Assembly (NCBI RefSeq): GCF_024347595.1
Contig: NZ_AP025506.1
Location: 434,001-498,000 of the forward strand
DNA: 64,000 nt
Source of the DNA: Vibrio pomeroyi
GTDB taxonomy: Bacteria; Pseudomonadota; Gammaproteobacteria; Enterobacterales; Vibrionaceae
Reading direction: 5' to 3'
In this document: positions 62,585 through 64,000 of the stretch, one piece after another
Numbering within the stretch: position 1 is the first letter of the stretch
How the letters are laid out: each line of letters begins with the position of its first letter
Translations under genes and position numbers: made by a program
Notes under the pieces: generated by a model
Databases searched by the model: none
Seen by the model: the letters and a program-made list of their open reading frames with translations, nothing else
What the model was told of the DNA's origin: nothing

Positions 62585-64000
62585 TATACTGCCTCCACTT
62601 CTTCCGTTTGTGCTTGTTGTGCTTCAGCTTTACGCTTCTCAAGAACTGCTTTGTAGTCGCGTGGCATGACTTTAATTAGTGATGCAACACTTGCTTCAAA
62701 GTTGTCTAGGAAAGACTGAGCAACTTCACTTCCTGTGAATTCAACGTGCTTGGTTAGCATATCTAGTAGAAGATCTTTATCTTCTTGTTCAATTGGATCT
62801 AGGTCTACAAGTTCAGAGTTAAGCTTGGTTTCGAAGTCGCCCGCTTTATCCCAAACATAAGCGACACCGCCACTCATACCCGCAGCAAAGTTACGACCCG
62901 TTGAGCCAAGGATAATAGCAACACCGCCAGTCATGTATTCACAACCGTGGTCACCAACGCCCTCAACAACAACCTTCGCACCTGAGTTACGAACACAGAA
63001 ACGTTCGCCAGCCATACCGCGAATGAAAGATTCACCTGAGGTCGCACCGTAGAAACATACGTTACCAACCACGATGTTATCTTCAGCAACGATAGAAGAT
63101 TTCGCATCTGGGTACAGTACCAAAGTACCGCCAGACAGACCTTTACCCCAGTAATCGTTCGCGTCGCCTTCTACTTCGAACTTAACGCCTTTCGCAAGGA
63201 ACGCACCGAAAGATTGACCAGCACTACCGTGGAACTTAACGTTCATTGGTTGTGGTAAACCTTGGTCTTTGTAAACCTTCGAGATTTCGTTCGACAGCAT
63301 GGTACCCGCAGAGCGGTCCGTGTTGATGATAGGGAAGGTTGCATTTACAGCTTCACCTTTCTCAAGTGCAGGAATCGCAGCTTGAATCAACTTACGGTCT
63401 AGAACATCTTCTAGGTTGTGGTTTTGTTGTGTCTGGTTGTAGATACCATCTTCTTCACGAGCCTGTTCAATGTGCAGTACAGGTGTTAGATCTAGGTTCT
63501 TGTACTTCCAGTGGCCGATGTCGTCACGAACTTTAAGTTTGTGCGATTGACCAACCATCTCATCGATAGAGCGGAAGCCAAGTTCAGCCATTACTTCACG
63601 TAGGCCTTCAGCCATGTATTGGAAGAAAGTCACTACGTCTTCTACGCGGCCGTCGAAACGCTCACGCAGAGTCTTGTTCTGTGTTGCGATACCAACAGGA
63701 CATGTATTCTTGTGACACTTACGCATCATGATACAGCCTTCAACAACCAATGCTGCTGTTGCTACGCCCCATTCTTCCGCACCAAGTAGTGTTGCTACTG
63801 CAAGGTCACGTGGTGTTTTCATCTGACCATCAGACTGAACAACGATACGGTTACGTAGGCCGTTTTTCAGTAGTGTTTGGTGCGTTTCCGCTAGACCCAG
63901 TTCCCAAGGCAGACCAGTGTGACGGATAGAAGACATCGGAGATGCACCCGTACCGCCATCAAAACCTGCGATAAGTACTACGTCAGCTTTCGCTTTTGCT
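62584..64000 (-). CDS. gltB2: Second glutamate synthase large subunit, C-terminal part
   Basis: The visible 471 codons cover the C-terminal third of a GltB-type protein; its start lies beyond the window edge. Present are the FMN-domain end DVVLIAGFDGGTGASPMSS, the 3Fe-4S site CIMMRKCHKNTCPVG, and the beta-helix domain with GSAGQSFGAFLAKGV and GAGMSGG-like repeats (FAAGMSGGVAYVW). It differs from the gltB product in the same region (KCHKNTC against ICHLNNC), so it belongs to the other GOGAT subfamily. It overlaps gltD2 by one base. Confidence 0.93.
   Translation of the reverse strand, partial: AKAKADVVLIAGFDGGTGASPMSSIRHTGLPWELGLAETHQTLLKNGLRNRIVVQSDGQMKTPRDLAVATLLGAEEWGVATAALVVEGCIMMRKCHKNTCPVGIATQNKTLRERFDGRVEDVVTFFQYMAEGLREVMAELGFRSIDEMVGQSHKLKVRDDIGHWKYKNLDLTPVLHIEQAREEDGIYNQTQQNHNLEDVLDRKLIQAAIPALEKGEAVNATFPIINTDRSAGTMLSNEISKVYKDQGLPQPMNVKFHGSAGQSFGAFLAKGVKFEVEGDANDYWGKGLSGGTLVLYPDAKSSIVAEDNIVVGNVCFYGATSGESFIRGMAGERFCVRNSGAKVVVEGVGDHGCEYMTGGVAIILGSTGRNFAAGMSGGVAYVWDKAGDFETKLNSELVDLDPIEQEDKDLLLDMLTKHVEFTGSEVAQSFLDNFEASVASLIKVMPRDYKAVLEKRKAEAQQAQTEEVEAV

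Overview
The window is a stretch of ordinary gammaproteobacterial chromosome, almost certainly from a Vibrio (inference). The reasons are the protein sequences, the order rplM-rpsI-petABC-sspAB, a division and cell-wall (dcw) cluster that lacks ddlB and has no mraZ in front of rsmH, two glutamate synthase operons side by side, and interspersed palindromic repeats of a kind I associate with Vibrio chromosomes. No rRNA or tRNA gene and no CRISPR array was seen. Species-level placement is not possible from what is here.

Layout. Bases 1-5.1 kb: tail of cpdA, yqiA, then topoisomerase IV (parE, parC). 5.2-9.7 kb: periplasmic proteases degS and degQ, zapG, and divergently zapE. 9.7-14.9 kb: ribosomal proteins L13 and S9, cytochrome bc1 (petABC), sspA and sspB. 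15.0-18.4 kb, minus strand: lpoA-yraN-diaA-dolP (envelope growth and replication timing). 18.5-20.1 kb: rsmI, an 8-bp microsatellite, and the RNase P RNA gene rnpB. 20.3-36.9 kb: the dcw cluster, rsmH-ftsL-ftsI-murE-murF-mraY-murD-ftsW-murG-murC-ftsQ-ftsA-ftsZ-lpxC, tightly packed on the plus strand. 37.3-46.6 kb: secA, mutT, dapB, carA, carB. 46.8-50.5 kb is the most variable part: a TauE-like permease, a LysR regulator overlapping it tail to tail, a flavodoxin-like protein with an operator-like inverted repeat, and an intact IS3-family element. 50.6-54.3 kb, minus strand: mtn-cbiB-btuF-yadS and a DUF1499 lipoprotein. 54.5-64 kb: a 279-bp structured repeat, then gltBD (E. coli type) and a second, divergent gltB2-gltD2, both on the minus strand.

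How the genes fit together. The central block supplies peptidoglycan precursor synthesis, septum assembly and the first committed step of lipid A, with LpoA acting on peptidoglycan synthesis from the neighbouring operon. carAB and the glutamate synthases handle nitrogen for pyrimidines, arginine and glutamate. mtn, btuF and cbiB join methylthioadenosine/adenosylhomocysteine recycling with vitamin B12 uptake and salvage.

No new protein-coding system was found. The less ordinary signals are non-coding: a 24-nt tandem repeat expansion inside rnpB, the two-domain foldable repeat abutting gltD, an 8-bp microsatellite, two different palindromic repeats between secA and mutT, a promoter in the gap where ddlB would be, and several operator-like repeats upstream of pet, car and the flavodoxin gene.
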